Shown here: positions 1-10,044 of the stretch, in pieces
How the letters are laid out: each line of letters opens with the position of its first letter
Position numbering within the stretch: position 1 is the stretch's first letter
Assembly (NCBI GenBank): GCA_020052975.1
Contig: JAGVOC010000229.1
Span: 1-13,972 of the forward strand
DNA length: 13,972 nt
Direction of reading: 5' to 3'
Origin: Desulfobacterales bacterium
GTDB lineage: Bacteria; Desulfobacterota; Desulfobacteria; Desulfobacterales; RPRI01
The notes under the pieces: generated by a model
Told to the model about the DNA's origin: nothing
Database searches by the model: none
The model's input: only the letters and a program-made list of their open reading frames with translations
Translations under genes and position numbers: made by a program

Positions 1-78
1 CGTCTTCCCGTGATCTATATGTCCTATCGTTCCCACATTAACATGCGGCTTCGTCCTCTCAAACTTCTTCTTAGCCAT
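1..78 (-). CDS. tuf: Elongation factor Tu, N-terminal fragment (runs off window start)
   Basis: These are the first 26 codons of EF-Tu, the GTPase that carries aminoacyl-tRNA to the ribosomal A site. The translation starts [19 protein letters not shown] and continues into the P-loop (G1) motif GHIDHGKT at residues 19-26, where the window ends. The [17 protein letters not shown] signature belongs to EF-Tu; EF-G has a different start with an AHIDAGKT-type motif. The ATG at 76-78 is preceded by a strong purine-rich ribosome binding site (CCCTCCCC on the plus strand at 87-94), about 8 bp away. The gene lies 82 bp downstream of rpsG, where fusA would be expected in a classical str operon. A second tuf ends at the other edge of the window, so this genome has two copies in the same orientation. 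Confidence 0.95.
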   Translation of the reverse strand, partial: MAKKKFERTKPHVNVGTIGHIDHGKT

Positions 79-160
79 CTCGAATACCCTCCCCATGATG
101 ATAAAAGGAGCTTAATGCAATTTATTGTTAATACACGCTTAAATGCTATTTCTGTAAGCC

Positions 161-631
161 CTACCACCTGAAATGAGCAAAAGCCTTGTTTGCCTCGGCC
201 ATTTTGTGAGTATCTTCTTTTTTCTTAATTGAAGAGCCCCTCTTGTTGGCTGCATCCATGATTTCCCCGGCAAGCTTGCTTGCCATACTCTTTTCCGGAC
301 GCTGGTGCGCATATGATATTATCCACCTTATCCCGAGAGCAGTGCGCCTTGATGGTCTGATTTCAGTTGGAACCTGATATGTTGACCCGCCAACCCGTCT
401 CGATTTAACCTCAATCATTGGTTTTACATTTTCCAATGCCTGCTCAAACAACTTGATCGGCGGCTCGCTCCCTTTTTTCCCAATAATATCCAAAGCTTCA
501 TAAAGTATCGACTCTGCGATACTCTTTTTGCCGTCCTTCATAATTGCTTTAATAAATTTTGCAACTACCTTGTTGTCATATTTGGAATCAGGGATAATAA
601 CCCGTTCAGGTACGTCTCTTCTTCTAGGCAT
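161..631 (-). CDS. rpsG: 30S ribosomal protein S7
   Basis: S7 is the primary 16S rRNA-binding protein that nucleates assembly of the 30S head and lines the E site. The 156-residue length is typical. Diagnostic features are the start [20 protein letters not shown], the central segment [21 protein letters not shown] (residues about 76-96), which includes the rRNA-binding beta-hairpin, and the C-terminal [10 protein letters not shown]. The ATG at 629-631 gives the canonical N-terminus. The ribosome binding site is weak (only GGAT about 6 bp upstream), which may mean translation depends partly on the preceding rpsL. The gene lies 56 bp downstream of rpsL and 82 bp upstream of tuf. In E. coli S7 represses its own operon by binding the rpsL-rpsG spacer; the spacer here is too short and AT-rich for me to assign such a structure. 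Confidence 0.98.
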   Translation of the reverse strand: MPRRRDVPERVIIPDSKYDNKVVAKFIKAIMKDGKKSIAESILYEALDIIGKKGSEPPIKLFEQALENVKPMIEVKSRRVGGSTYQVPTEIRPSRRTALGIRWIISYAHQRPEKSMASKLAGEIMDAANKRGSSIKKKEDTHKMAEANKAFAHFRW

Positions 632-687
632 ATGTCAATCCATTTTTATCTATTTATTTAAATGTAACAAGAAATTAAAGACTAATA

Positions 688-1059
688 TCATTTAGGCTTT
701 TTTGCCCCGTACTTGGATCTGCTCTTCTTTCTATCATCAACTCCCAGCGTATCGAGGGTACCCCTCACAATATGATATCTGACACCAGGAAGATCTTTGA
801 CTCGACCGCCGCGAACCAGAACAACCGAATGTTCCTGAAGATTATGCCCTACTCCCGGAATGTATGCTGTAACTTCCACGCCTGAAGTCAGCCTTACTCT
901 CGCTACTTTACGCAAAGCAGAGTTGGGTTTTTTTGGAGTTGAGGTATAAACACGGGTACATACACCTCTTTTTTGAGGAGCCCCTCTAAGCGCTGGCGTA
1001 GTAGTTTTCTTGATTACCCTGCTCCTACCCTTTCTCACTAACTGGTTAATTGTCGGCAT
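688..1059 (-). CDS. rpsL: 30S ribosomal protein S12
   Basis: S12 sits at the decoding centre of the 30S subunit and controls accuracy of tRNA selection. The 123-residue protein starts [12 protein letters not shown] and contains the decoding loops [12 protein letters not shown] (residues 41-52) and [13 protein letters not shown] (84-96). Lys43 and Lys88, the usual sites of streptomycin-resistance substitutions, are both the wild-type residue. Asp89, the residue methylthiolated by RimO in many bacteria, is present. The ATG at 1057-1059 has a GAGGGGA ribosome binding site just upstream. It is the first gene of the str cluster, separated from rpoC by 252 bp containing a strong promoter candidate. 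Rho-independent termination between rpoC and rpsL is not obvious, so readthrough from rpoBC is also possible. Confidence 0.98.
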   Translation of the reverse strand: MPTINQLVRKGRSRVIKKTTTPALRGAPQKRGVCTRVYTSTPKKPNSALRKVARVRLTSGVEVTAYIPGVGHNLQEHSVVLVRGGRVKDLPGVRYHIVRGTLDTLGVDDRKKSRSKYGAKKPK

Positions 1060-1096
1060 ATTCCCCTCTTAAGAATTAGTATAAATTCATAAAAAC

Positions 1097-1109
1097 GCAA
1101 AGTCTTTGC
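1097..1109 (-). other. Small stem-loop near the rpsL transcript 5' end
   Basis: GCAAA-GTC-TTTGC is a perfect 5-bp stem with a 3-base loop. On the minus strand it is followed after one G by five T (1091-1095). It lies only a few bases downstream of the expected start of the rpsL transcript. It could be a weak attenuator or a 5'-end stabilising hairpin. The stem is short, so the call is tentative. Confidence 0.3.
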
Positions 1110-1122
1110 AAAAGAAGCATTT

Positions 1123-1149
1123 TTTATACATATATGAGCCTGATGTCAA
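1123..1149 (-). promoter_or_regulatory. Sigma70-type promoter for rpsL-rpsG-tuf
   Basis: A perfect -35 hexamer TTGACA (plus 1144-1149) is followed after 15 bp by TATAAA (plus 1123-1128). A 17-bp register would use TAAAAA as the -10 instead. The DNA upstream of the -35 (about 1150-1185) is a run of A/T including eight consecutive T on the minus strand, compatible with an UP element. This would start transcription near 1116, about 57 bases before the rpsL start codon. The spacer is short by 2 bp, but the -35 is ideal and the position makes sense. Confidence 0.6.
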
Positions 1150-1311
1150 GAAAATTCATGATAAAAAAAATATAATATATAATGGTTTCGCAAAAATTCT
1201 ATTTCTCAAAACTCTCAATATCGTTAGTAAAAGATTTTTTCCAGGATCGTCATATTTGATCAATCAAGCCTTCGTGATAAATCCTCATAAAGATTCATCA
1301 TAGAACATATA

Positions 1312-4300
1312 CTATCCCCTTGATATTTCTATCTCTTCATTCAATGTAAGGCCTGAACCAGCGGGTATTAGCCTGCCCATGATAACATTTTCCTTAAGTC
1401 CTCTCAGATAATCTTCGGCTCCGGAAATGCTGGCATCGGTTAAAACCTTGGTGGTTTCCTGAAAAGATGCGGCTGAAATAAAGCTGTCAGTACTTAAAGA
1501 TGCTTTTGTTATTCCAAGTATAAGCGGCTCAGCTATAGCCGGCTTTTCGCCTTTTTCTTTAACCTGACTGTTAGCATCCTCAAATTTTATACGATCAACC
1601 TGCTCTTCAAGGATAAAATCGGTATCTCCAACATCCATAACCTTAACCCGCCTCATCATCTGCCGGACAATAACTTCGATATGCTTGTCATTTATCCGTA
1701 CACCCTGCAAACGGTATACCTCCTGAACTTCATCAACAAGATAACGCGCTAGGGCCACTTCGCCTTTTATATTAAGGATGTCCTGCGGAATAGCCGACCC
1801 GCCAATAATAGGCTCGCCTGCCCTGATATAATCGCCTTCGTAAACATTTATATGTTTTCCGCGCGGGATCAGATATTCTTTCTTTTCACCAAAATCAACG
1901 GGAGTTACAGTGACTTTTTGCTTCCCCTTCTTCGTGCTCTTTGCAATAGATACATACCCATCAATTTCACTCAAGATAGCAATTTCTTTGGGTTTTCTGA
2001 CTTCAAAAAGCTCTGCGACTCTCGGGAGACCACCAGTAATATCTTTTGTTTTTGTGGTTGCCCTGGGAAGCTTTGCAATAACATCCCCGGCTTTAACATT
2101 ATCGCCTTCTTCAACCATCAAGACAGCATCGATTGGAAGTATGTATCGGGCCATCCCTGATGACTTGGGAAGTTTTGCTGTTTTGCCTTCTTTATCCTTA
2201 ATAGAAATCCTCGGCCTGACTTCCGTCCCTTTAGATTCAATAATTGTGCGGCTGGACTTTCCGGTAACAGGGTCAACCTTTTCCTTCATGGTTTTCCCAT
2301 GAACAATGTCCCCGAATTTGACTATTCCGTCCACCTCCGTAATGATAGGAGTTGTAAACGGATCCCAGGTTGCAAGGAGATCACCCGGCATTCCTGTGTC
2401 CGGGTCAGGGCCCTTAATTTTCTGGCCGTCTTCCACCATGATATGCGCCCCGTAAATAACAGGACAGCTTTCAAGCTCACGTCCGGTATCGCTGACAATA
2501 GTAAACTTGCCGCCGCGGCGATTCATGACAATATATTGATTTTCCGCGTTCTTTACAACATGAAGGTCGATAAACCTCACTGTTCCATCAACTCTTGCCC
2601 TTATATCAGCCTGTTCCACCCTTCTGCTGGCCGTACCACCAATATGGAATGTACGCATTGTGAGCTGTGTTCCGGGTTCACCTATTGACTGAGCAGCAAG
2701 AATTCCAACAGCCTGCCCGAGCTCAACCGGGCCGCCGTGGGAAAGATCTCTTCCGTAACATTTTGCGCATACGCCGAAAGAAGCCTTACATGTTAGAACC
2801 GACCTTATTTTAATGCTTGTTATTCCGGCATCTTCGATCTTCTTTACCGCCTTTTCGTCGAGTCCTTCACCTTTTCTGACAAGAACATCATCAGTAAAAG
2901 GATCGAGGATATCATCTATTGCAACGCGGCCAAGGACTCTTTCTCCAAGCCGTTGAATAACCTCTCCTCCCTCAACAAGCGGCTCTACAACAACACCCAT
3001 AATTGTACCGCAGTCTTCTTCCATGACAATGCAGTCTTGGGCAACATCAGCCAGTCTTCTTGTAAGATATCCTGAATTTGCGGTTTTAAGGGCGGTATCG
3101 GCAAGTCCTTTTCTTGCTCCGTGAGTCGAAATAAAATACTGCAAAACCGAAAGCCCTTCCCTGAAATTTGCGCTGATGGGAGTTTCAATAATTTCTCCTG
3201 ATGGCTTGGCCATAAGACCGCGCATACCTGCCAGCTGGCGCATCTGATCTTTGCTCCCTCTGGCGCCTGAATCCGCCATCATATATATAGGGTTAAAACT
3301 CTCCTCGTAAACAGGCTTGCCTTTCTTATCCAGCACAGGATTCCCGCCACTGTCCTTTACGGACTCAACCTTCATTGACTCCATCATTTCATTGGCTACA
3401 TCATCTGTAGCCTTAGCCCATATATCAACAACCTTATTGTATTTCTCGCCCTGCGTTATAAGTCCCTCGGTGTACTGTCTCCCGATCTCCGAAACCTTTT
3501 TTTCGGCTTTCCTTATTATATCCTCTTTTTCGGCCGGAATGATCATATCATCAATTGAAATTGAAAGACCGCCCTCTGTCGAATATTTGTAACCGATATC
3601 CTTGAGCCTGTCGGCAAGAACAACCGTGGCCTTGGGGCCAAGATTTCTGTATGCATAATCGACAAGATCCCTTAAAGACTTTTTATCCTGAACCCTGTTA
3701 ACGGCATCAAAGGGAATCTCTGGCCTCTTTTCATTGACCATGAAAATATTGTATTTTTCTTCCGATAAAATTATTCCGCTGACTGAACCTCCTTCAAGAG
3801 AAAAAACCGAGTCTGCATCAGCATCATTCACATTGAATATCCGCTTGAATTCCTCTTTTCTCAGGATGCCTATATTACCATCATTTGCCTTATCTGCACT
3901 ATCGGAAAACTTATTCACAATTTCAGGAAACGATACGCCATTATTAATCTCGTTCAGAGCCGATTTTGCGTCCTCTTCGGAAGAAACCATTAAATGGCTC
4001 ATTATAATAATATTTTCCTTGGGAATAACCTCCCAGAGGAGAATACGGCCTACAGTGGTATTAATCTTTTTGCCGTCCATCCTGACAACTATTTTGGCAT
4101 GAAGATCAACGGCTCCGAAATCATAAGCAGAACGCACCTCTTCAATACTGGCAAAGATCTTTCCATCCCCTTTTGAACCCGATATTCCCCTCGTCATATA
4201 ATAGATTCCAAGAACAATATCCTGGGTTGGAACGATAATGGGGCTCCCGTTCGCCGGTGAAAGAATATTGTTGCTTGACAGCATCAATACGCGGGCTTCT

Positions 4301-5733
4301 ATCTGCGACTCAACGGAAAGCGGGACATGGACAGCCATCTGATCGCCGTCAAAGTCAGCATTAAAGGCGGTACATACAAGAGGATGGAGCTGGATTGCTT
4401 TTCCTTCAATCAGAATCGGCTCAAATGCCTGAATACCCAGTCTGTGAAGTGTTGGTGCCCGGTTCAGCATAACTGGATATTCTTTTACTACCTCATCAAG
4501 AGTATCCCAAACCTCGGGTGTCTCGCGTTCAACCAATTTTTTTGCGCTTTTTACAGTTGAAACAAGGCCCTTCTTCTCCAAACGGTAATAGACAAAAGGC
4601 TTAAAAAGCTCGAGAGCCATCTTTTTGGGAAGGCCGCATTGATGCAGCCTCAGATTGGGACCAATAGTAATAACAGTTCGTCCGGAATAATCGACACGTT
4701 TGCCAAGAAGATTCTGACGAAAACGCCCCTGTTTTCCTTTCAGGGTATCGCTCAATGACTTTAGCGGACGCTTATTGGTTCCTGTAATTACCCTGCCATG
4801 CCTGCCGTTATCGAACAGGACATCAACTGCCTCCTGGAGCATTCTCTTTTCGTTGCGGACAATGATGTCCGGAGCTCTTAAATCTATTAGTCTTTTTAAC
4901 CGGTTGTTCCGGTTAATCACCCGGCGGTAAAGGTCGTTAAGGTCAGAGGTTGCGAATCTGCCTCCTTCCAGAGGAACCAGTGGCCGTAAATCAGGCGGAA
5001 GTACAGGAATGGCGTCCATTATCATCCATGCAGGATCCACGCCGGAACGCCTGAAGGCGTCGACTATCTTAAGCCGCTTAGAAAGCTTCTGCCTTTTTGC
5101 TACCGAGCTGGTGGCTTTTATATCAGCTCTTAGTTCATCATACAGTGCATTGAGATCGATGCTTTCCAGCAGAATTTTTACTGCTTCAGCTCCTATCCCT
5201 GCTTGAAATGTTGGCCCGTAGGTTTCAAGCGCTTCTCGATACTTGTCATCCGACAGGAGCTGACACCGCACAAGACCAGTCTCTTTCGGATCTAGAACTA
5301 TATAGCTGTCAAAGTAAAGAACCTTCTCCATGCTCTTTAGCGTCAGATCCAGAAGATTTCCTATCTTGCTTGGCAGACTCTTTAAAAACCATATGTGAGC
5401 AACGGGCGTGGCAAGTTCTATATGCCCCATTCGCTCTCTCCGGACTTTGGACTGTATGACCTCGACCCCGCATTTTTCACAGACAACACCCCTGTGTTTC
5501 ATACGCTTGTACTTGCCGCAGTTGCATTCATAGTCTTTGGTTGGGCCGAATATCTTGGCGCAGAAAAGTCCGTCACGCTCCGGCTTAAAAGTCCTGTAGT
5601 TAATTGTTTCCGGCTTTTTTATTTCGCCGAAAGACCACTGCCGGATCTGTTCAGGTGAAGCAAGTGAAATCCGAACGCCTGAATATTCTTTCGGATTAAT
5701 GGGTTTGGCGAAAAAATCGTATAGAGTTTCCAA
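1312..5733 (-). CDS. rpoC: DNA-directed RNA polymerase subunit beta-prime, with an inserted parvulin-like domain
   Basis: This is the largest RNA polymerase core subunit and holds the catalytic Mg2+. Landmarks in the 1473-residue protein: N-terminal zinc site Cys70, Cys72, Cys85, Cys88; catalytic NADFDGD at 458-464 (Asp460, Asp462, Asp464, the same numbers as E. coli); second zinc site Cys908, Cys982, Cys989, Cys992; trigger-loop segment [20 protein letters not shown] around 1018-1037; then a lineage insert in the trigger loop (SI3 position, about 1037-1228) and the C-terminal cleft. The start is TTG at 5731-5733, because METLYDFF follows directly and the ribosome binding site AAGGAG is correctly spaced 6 bp upstream. 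That site coincides with the last two sense codons of rpoB, so translation is probably coupled. Oddity: residues about 573-672 are an extra domain placed between [12 protein letters not shown] and IPFDAVN, which are nearly adjacent in E. coli. The protein is longer than the E. coli subunit (1407) partly for this reason. The reading frame is intact throughout. Confidence 0.98.
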   Translation of the reverse strand: METLYDFFAKPINPKEYSGVRISLASPEQIRQWSFGEIKKPETINYRTFKPERDGLFCAKIFGPTKDYECNCGKYKRMKHRGVVCEKCGVEVIQSKVRRERMGHIELATPVAHIWFLKSLPSKIGNLLDLTLKSMEKVLYFDSYIVLDPKETGLVRCQLLSDDKYREALETYGPTFQAGIGAEAVKILLESIDLNALYDELRADIKATSSVAKRQKLSKRLKIVDAFRRSGVDPAWMIMDAIPVLPPDLRPLVPLEGGRFATSDLNDLYRRVINRNNRLKRLIDLRAPDIIVRNEKRMLQEAVDVLFDNGRHGRVITGTNKRPLKSLSDTLKGKQGRFRQNLLGKRVDYSGRTVITIGPNLRLHQCGLPKKMALELFKPFVYYRLEKKGLVSTVKSAKKLVERETPEVWDTLDEVVKEYPVMLNRAPTLHRLGIQAFEPILIEGKAIQLHPLVCTAFNADFDGDQMAVHVPLSVESQIEARVLMLSSNNILSPANGSPIIVPTQDIVLGIYYMTRGISGSKGDGKIFASIEEVRSAYDFGAVDLHAKIVVRMDGKKINTTVGRILLWEVIPKENIIIMSHLMVSSEEDAKSALNEINNGVSFPEIVNKFSDSADKANDGNIGILRKEEFKRIFNVNDADADSVFSLEGGSVSGIILSEEKYNIFMVNEKRPEIPFDAVNRVQDKKSLRDLVDYAYRNLGPKATVVLADRLKDIGYKYSTEGGLSISIDDMIIPAEKEDIIRKAEKKVSEIGRQYTEGLITQGEKYNKVVDIWAKATDDVANEMMESMKVESVKDSGGNPVLDKKGKPVYEESFNPIYMMADSGARGSKDQMRQLAGMRGLMAKPSGEIIETPISANFREGLSVLQYFISTHGARKGLADTALKTANSGYLTRRLADVAQDCIVMEEDCGTIMGVVVEPLVEGGEVIQRLGERVLGRVAIDDILDPFTDDVLVRKGEGLDEKAVKKIEDAGITSIKIRSVLTCKASFGVCAKCYGRDLSHGGPVELGQAVGILAAQSIGEPGTQLTMRTFHIGGTASRRVEQADIRARVDGTVRFIDLHVVKNAENQYIVMNRRGGKFTIVSDTGRELESCPVIYGAHIMVEDGQKIKGPDPDTGMPGDLLATWDPFTTPIITEVDGIVKFGDIVHGKTMKEKVDPVTGKSSRTIIESKGTEVRPRISIKDKEGKTAKLPKSSGMARYILPIDAVLMVEEGDNVKAGDVIAKLPRATTKTKDITGGLPRVAELFEVRKPKEIAILSEIDGYVSIAKSTKKGKQKVTVTPVDFGEKKEYLIPRGKHINVYEGDYIRAGEPIIGGSAIPQDILNIKGEVALARYLVDEVQEVYRLQGVRINDKHIEVIVRQMMRRVKVMDVGDTDFILEEQVDRIKFEDANSQVKEKGEKPAIAEPLILGITKASLSTDSFISAASFQETTKVLTDASISGAEDYLRGLKENVIMGRLIPAGSGLTLNEEIEISRG
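3718..4017 (-). other. Parvulin/rotamase-like (PpiC-type) domain inserted in RpoC
   Basis: Residues 573-672 of RpoC do not belong to the conserved beta-prime core. They follow the parvulin pattern in order: strand with SHLMV (Ser579-His580), helix [17 protein letters not shown], then [15 protein letters not shown] (610-622), matching the family's 'F-SxDxS-A-GGdLG' stretch, then [11 protein letters not shown] (643-653), matching 'aF.L..GevS.pv', and finally a strand [10 protein letters not shown] (661-670), matching 'YGYHIIkveek'. The first family histidine (His580) and the acidic residue (Asp611) are present; the second histidine position appears to be Asn662. The family assignment is from motif recognition by eye, not a profile search. 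SurA, PrsA and PpiC use this fold as peptidyl-prolyl isomerases and peptide-binding chaperones. Here it would be part of RNA polymerase, so it may bind nascent or regulatory proteins, or be only structural. Confidence 0.7.
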
Positions 5734-5736
5734 ATT

Positions 5737-8700
5737 CTACTCCTTATTTCCTTCTATAAGTGATATGTCTAAACCCAGGCTTTGGAGTTCCTTTGTCATA
5801 ACTTTGAAGGACTCTGGAATGCCGGGTTCAAGCATGTTTTGACCTTTCACTATCTTTTCATACATTCTGGTCCTTCCTGCCATATCATCCGATTTGACAG
5901 TCAGGAATTCCTGCAATGCATTCGCCGCTCCGTAAGCTTCCATAGCCCATACCTCCATTTCTCCGAGGCGCTGGCCTCCAAACTGGGCTTTTCCTCCAAG
6001 CGGTTGCTGTGTAACAAGTGAATAAGGACCTATAGAACGGGCATGAATCTTATCGTCAACAAGATGATGAAGTTTTAGCATATACATCGTTCCAACGGTA
6101 ATTTTCCCTCTGAATTGATCGCCGGTTCTCCCGTCATACAAGGTTGCCTGACCCGATGGAGATAATCCTGCCTCTTCAAGAAGGGCTTTAATTTCGACTT
6201 CCTTCGCCCCGTCAAAAACCGGTGTAGCCATGTGAACACCATCCTTATAATTGCTTGCAAACTTACAAATATCTTTATCGTCCATCTTTCCGATCATTCT
6301 GTTAACCGAAGAGTCAGCAAATATCTTTTTTAACTTATCGCGAAGAGCTTTCATGTTGTTCTCTTCAACCAGTTTGTTCAGCTGATCGCCAAGCCCTTTC
6401 GCGGCACGTCCGAGATGTATTTCCAGAATCTGCCCGACATTCATTCGAGAAGGCACGCCAAGCGGGTTCAAAACCATGTCCACAGGAGTTCCGTCTTCAA
6501 AATAAGGCATATCCTCCTGGGGAAGAATTCTTGATACAACGCCCTTGTTACCATGACGGCCTGCCATTTTATCTCCCACAGAGAGCTTTCGTTTCATGGC
6601 AACGAATACCTTGACCATCTTTATGACGCCCGGGGGAAGATCATCGCCCTTTTCAAACCTGCTTATATGTTTCTCAAAATTCTGCCTGCATACCTTGCTC
6701 TGATTTCTGAATTGTTCAAGCAGATCATGAAGTTGCTCGGTTACCTTGGGATCCTTCAGGACCACTCCTTCAAGCTGAGCCACAGGAACATCCGCAAGTA
6801 TTTTGGGGTCTATTGTGTCTCCCTTTGCGATATAAACCTTTTTGCCTTTTTTAACAGGTGTGTTGCATACTTGGCCTTTCACAAGCTGCTGTATCTGAGC
6901 GCGGATTATTTCTTCTATCACAGCGAGTTCATCATCCCGGTCTCTTTCAAGGACCTTTACCTCCATCTCTTCTATCCAGAAGGTACGATCATCTTTATCG
7001 ATCCCGCGTCTTGAAAAAACTTTGGCATCAATAACAATACCATCGACTCCCGGAGGAACTCTCAGGGATGTGTCTTTAACATCTCCGGCTTTTTCCCCGA
7101 ATATGGCACGAAGAAGTTTTTCTTCAGGAGAAAGCTGTGTTTCGCCTTTCGGGGTTATTTTCCCCACCAGAATATCTCCCGGCCCTACCTCAGCTCCGAG
7201 CCTTACGATGCCGCTTTCATCAAGATCTTTCAGTGCTTCATCGCCGACATTCGGTATGTCGCGGGTAATATCTTCCTTTCCGAGCTTGGTATCTCTTGCA
7301 ACAACTTCAAATTCTTCAATATGTACCGAAGTGTATTCACCATCACGAACGAGCCTTTCGCTGACAAGGATCGAATCCTCAAAATTGAACCCTCCCCAGG
7401 GCATGAATGCAACTGTTACATTCTTGCCAAGAGAAAGTTCTCCTCTGTTTGTAGCCGGCCCGTCAGCAATTATCTCTCCTGCTTTAACGTGCTGCCCTTT
7501 CAAAACTATCGGGCGGTGGTTGAAGCACGTGTTCTGGTTGGAACGCATATATTTTGACAGGTTATAAATTGTAACATGATTTTCAAAACCTTTGTCGGAA
7601 GGATCATGTGATAATATTATGCGTGAAGCATCCACCGATTCCACAACTCCATCCCTCTGAGCTACCATCGTAACCCCGGAATCCTTGGCAACAACATCTT
7701 CTATGCCTGTACCCACGAGAGGAGCTTCATTAACCATAAGGGGAACTGCCTGACGCTGCATGTTGGAACCCATCAGGGCCCTGTTCGCATCATCATTCTC
7801 AAGAAAAGGAATCAGCGATGCTGAAACGCTTACAAGCTGATTGGGAGATACATCCATCAGCTCGATTTCCTTTTTCTTTACCATCATGAATTCCCCGGCC
7901 ACACGCGATGTCACAAGCGGGTTTAGGTATTGCCCGCTGTCGCCAACCGGCGCGTTAGCCTGTGCAATAGGAAGTTCCTTTTCGTCAAAGGCATCAAGGA
8001 ATTTGACTTCATTTGTAACAGTTCCGTTCCTGACAATTCTGTACGGTGTTTCAATAAAACCGTAATCATTAACCCTTGCATATGTGCTTAGCGAAACAAT
8101 AAGGCCGATGTTCGGACCTTCAGGAGTCTCAATGGGACATATGCGCCCGTAGTGAGAAGGATGAACGTCTCTGACTTCAAAGCCCGCGCGTTCCCGTGTA
8201 AGCCCGCCCGGTCCGAGGGCGCTCAGCCTTCGTTTATGGGTTGTTTCCGAAAGCGGGTTTGTCTGGTCCATAAACTGGCTGAGTTGGCTTGTTCCAAAGA
8301 ATTCTTTAACAACTGCCGAAACCGGCTTGGGATTTATAAGATCATTGGGCATCAGGGCGTCAACTTCCTGGAGACTCATTCTTTCTTTTATAGCCCTTTC
8401 CATGCGAACAAGCCCTATACGGTATTGATTCTCAAGAAGTTCCCCTACCGCCCTTATCCTGCGGTTTCCCAGATGATCAATGTCATCAACGACTCCCTGG
8501 GTATCCCTGAGCTCAATAAGGGTTTTTGCGGTAAGAAGAATATCTTCTCTTCTCAATATTTTTAAATCCACAGAAGAGTTGATGCCTAATCGCTGGTTTA
8601 TTTTAACCCTCCCAACAGTGGAAAGATCATAATACGCGGTCTTGAAAAAAAGATTATCGATAAAATCCTGGGCAACTTCCGGTGTTGCGGGGTTTCCGGG

Positions 8701-9837
8701 CCTGAGCCTCCGGTATATTTCAACAAGAGCCTCTTCTTTTGAACCGACTTTATCTATGGCAAGGGTTTTTCTGATTGAGTCGCTGTTTGAGGTTCCGTCA
8801 ACAAAGAGCAGTTCGAACTCATTAATTCCTGCTTCTTTCAGTTTTGAAATAGATTCATTATCAACTTCGTCACTCACCTTAACCAGAGGCTCACCGGTTT
8901 TTGGATCAGGGATTGCGCAGGCAAAGGCTCTTCCTGCGATATCTTCAATGTTTATAGGGATCGTCCCCAGATTGGATGAAATGAGCTTCTTTATGAGCTT
9001 GGGAGTAAACGGGCGCCCCTTTTTAGCTATAATTTCACCGGTATCAGGATCCTTGATATCCCTTGTGAATTTCTGCCCCTTGTATAAATCCTCCCTTAGT
9101 TCCTTGTAAATGCTTCTTCCGCGTAAAATTATCTTTTCGGTCTTGTAAAAATACGAAAGGAGATCTCCAGGCGTATATCCAAACGCCTTGAAAAATATGG
9201 TTACAGGAAACTTACGACGCCTGTCTATTCTGATATAAACTATATCTTTAGGATCAATTTCGAGGTCGATCCACGATCCGCGGACAGGGATAATTCTGGA
9301 GCTGTAAATAATCTTCCCGCTTGAATGTGTTTTTCCTTTATCGTGATCAAAAAACACACCCGATGATCTGTGAAGCTGACTGACAACAACCCTTTCAGTA
9401 CCGTTAATTATAAAAGTACCCTTATCAGTCATCAGGGGAATAGCTCCGAAGTAGATCTCCTGTTCCTTGATGTCGCGGATGACAGAAACATCAGTCTCCT
9501 TGTCTACATCATATACAACAAGCCTGACTGTTATACGGACAGGTATTTCATAAGTCATTCCCCTGTGTATGCATTCCGCAACACTGTGCTTTATCTCTGC
9601 GAATTTGTATGATACAAATTCAAGCGAAGCACTCCCTGTAAAATCTTTTATTGGAAATACTGATTTGAATACAGCCTGAAGCCCGATATCCTCGCGTTTT
9701 TCAGGAGGAACATCCATCTGCAAAAAACGTCTGTACGATTCACGCTGCATTCCTATAAGATCAGGTATTTCAACAATTCTCTGTATCTTCCCAAAGTTTT
9801 TTCTTAAACGTTTTATTGCCAAAAGCCTTTCCGACAT
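5737..9837 (-). CDS. rpoB: DNA-directed RNA polymerase subunit beta
   Basis: This is the second largest RNA polymerase subunit, forming the other half of the active-site cleft and the rifampicin pocket. It has 1366 residues, close to E. coli (1342). The rifampicin region is [20 protein letters not shown] (515-534) followed by [11 protein letters not shown]; Gln521, Asp524, His534 and Ser539, equivalent to E. coli Gln513, Asp516, His526 and Ser531, are all wild type. The active-site motif is [17 protein letters not shown] around 1084-1100. E. coli-type lineage inserts are present at about 232-350 (SI1 position) and about 939-1060 (SI2 position). The C-terminal clamp segment [20 protein letters not shown] lies at 1279-1298. 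The ATG at 9835-9837 has GGAG 5 bp upstream. It is 207 bp downstream of rplL and ends 3 bp before rpoC, so the two large subunits are made together. Confidence 0.99.
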   Translation of the reverse strand: MSERLLAIKRLRKNFGKIQRIVEIPDLIGMQRESYRRFLQMDVPPEKREDIGLQAVFKSVFPIKDFTGSASLEFVSYKFAEIKHSVAECIHRGMTYEIPVRITVRLVVYDVDKETDVSVIRDIKEQEIYFGAIPLMTDKGTFIINGTERVVVSQLHRSSGVFFDHDKGKTHSSGKIIYSSRIIPVRGSWIDLEIDPKDIVYIRIDRRRKFPVTIFFKAFGYTPGDLLSYFYKTEKIILRGRSIYKELREDLYKGQKFTRDIKDPDTGEIIAKKGRPFTPKLIKKLISSNLGTIPINIEDIAGRAFACAIPDPKTGEPLVKVSDEVDNESISKLKEAGINEFELLFVDGTSNSDSIRKTLAIDKVGSKEEALVEIYRRLRPGNPATPEVAQDFIDNLFFKTAYYDLSTVGRVKINQRLGINSSVDLKILRREDILLTAKTLIELRDTQGVVDDIDHLGNRRIRAVGELLENQYRIGLVRMERAIKERMSLQEVDALMPNDLINPKPVSAVVKEFFGTSQLSQFMDQTNPLSETTHKRRLSALGPGGLTRERAGFEVRDVHPSHYGRICPIETPEGPNIGLIVSLSTYARVNDYGFIETPYRIVRNGTVTNEVKFLDAFDEKELPIAQANAPVGDSGQYLNPLVTSRVAGEFMMVKKKEIELMDVSPNQLVSVSASLIPFLENDDANRALMGSNMQRQAVPLMVNEAPLVGTGIEDVVAKDSGVTMVAQRDGVVESVDASRIILSHDPSDKGFENHVTIYNLSKYMRSNQNTCFNHRPIVLKGQHVKAGEIIADGPATNRGELSLGKNVTVAFMPWGGFNFEDSILVSERLVRDGEYTSVHIEEFEVVARDTKLGKEDITRDIPNVGDEALKDLDESGIVRLGAEVGPGDILVGKITPKGETQLSPEEKLLRAIFGEKAGDVKDTSLRVPPGVDGIVIDAKVFSRRGIDKDDRTFWIEEMEVKVLERDRDDELAVIEEIIRAQIQQLVKGQVCNTPVKKGKKVYIAKGDTIDPKILADVPVAQLEGVVLKDPKVTEQLHDLLEQFRNQSKVCRQNFEKHISRFEKGDDLPPGVIKMVKVFVAMKRKLSVGDKMAGRHGNKGVVSRILPQEDMPYFEDGTPVDMVLNPLGVPSRMNVGQILEIHLGRAAKGLGDQLNKLVEENNMKALRDKLKKIFADSSVNRMIGKMDDKDICKFASNYKDGVHMATPVFDGAKEVEIKALLEEAGLSPSGQATLYDGRTGDQFRGKITVGTMYMLKLHHLVDDKIHARSIGPYSLVTQQPLGGKAQFGGQRLGEMEVWAMEAYGAANALQEFLTVKSDDMAGRTRMYEKIVKGQNMLEPGIPESFKVMTKELQSLGLDISLIEGNKE
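5740..5745 (-). promoter_or_regulatory. Ribosome binding site deciding the TTG start of rpoC
   Basis: AAGGAG on the minus strand is formed by the last two sense codons of rpoB (Lys-Glu). The rpoB TAG stop is at 5737-5739 and the rpoC TTG follows at 5731-5733. The 6-bp spacing supports TTG as the start and implies that ribosomes ending rpoB initiate rpoC. Confidence 0.75.
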
Positions 9838-9933
9838 GGCATCTCCATTTTATAGGATTCAAGAAATTATGAAAACCTCGCATTAAGCCTTTTAAGCTAA
9901 ATACAAAGTATTTTCATTGACTTAGGAAACATC

Positions 9934-9986
9934 AATGCAATGAAGACAGAACCATCTTCCAATGAAGATCCCATCTTCACAGCATT
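9934..9986 (-). other. Overlapping stem-loops in the rplL-rpoB spacer
   Basis: An outer inverted repeat AATGC/GCATT (9934-9938 and 9982-9986) encloses GAAGA (9942-9946), ATCTTC (9954-9959), GAAGAT (9964-9969) and ATCTTC (9973-9978). These can pair as two adjacent hairpins, the second being the perfect GAAGAT-CCC-ATCTTC. They can also pair as one long nested hairpin, so the alternatives exclude each other. No T-run follows on the minus strand, so it is not a standard terminator. In E. coli the rplL-rpoB gap contains an attenuator and an RNase III processing site; a similar role here is an inference. Confidence 0.45.
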
Positions 9987-10044
9987 AACATTCTTATTTT
10001 TTCCTGAAATAGTTTTATTATGTTTTTTTATCTAAAAATACAGA

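Noticed and set aside
1..78. Start of EF-G (fusA), as expected after rpsG
   Set aside because: The residues [17 protein letters not shown] are EF-Tu; EF-G would read AHIDAGKT-like.
641..649. Two-codon ATG-GAT-TGA open frame just before rpsG
   Set aside because: It is too short to distinguish from chance and has no supporting ribosome binding site.
1106..1303. 65-codon open frame on the plus strand in the rpoC-rpsL gap
   Set aside because: It runs antiparallel through the str promoter, has no recognisable similarity or good ribosome binding site, and is explained by AT-rich spacer DNA.
7022..7567. Long plus-strand open frames opposite rpoB and rpoC (the longest is 181 codons)
   Set aside because: They are antisense shadows of conserved minus-strand coding sequence, with biased composition and no domain I recognise.
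8200..8300. Possible rifampicin or streptomycin resistance alleles in rpoB and rpsL
   Set aside because: RpoB Gln521, Asp524, His534, Ser539 and RpsL Lys43, Lys88 are all wild-type residues.
9849..9854. TATAAA box just before rpoB
   Set aside because: It lies so close to the ATG that transcription would start at or inside the start codon, and no -35 with proper spacing is present.
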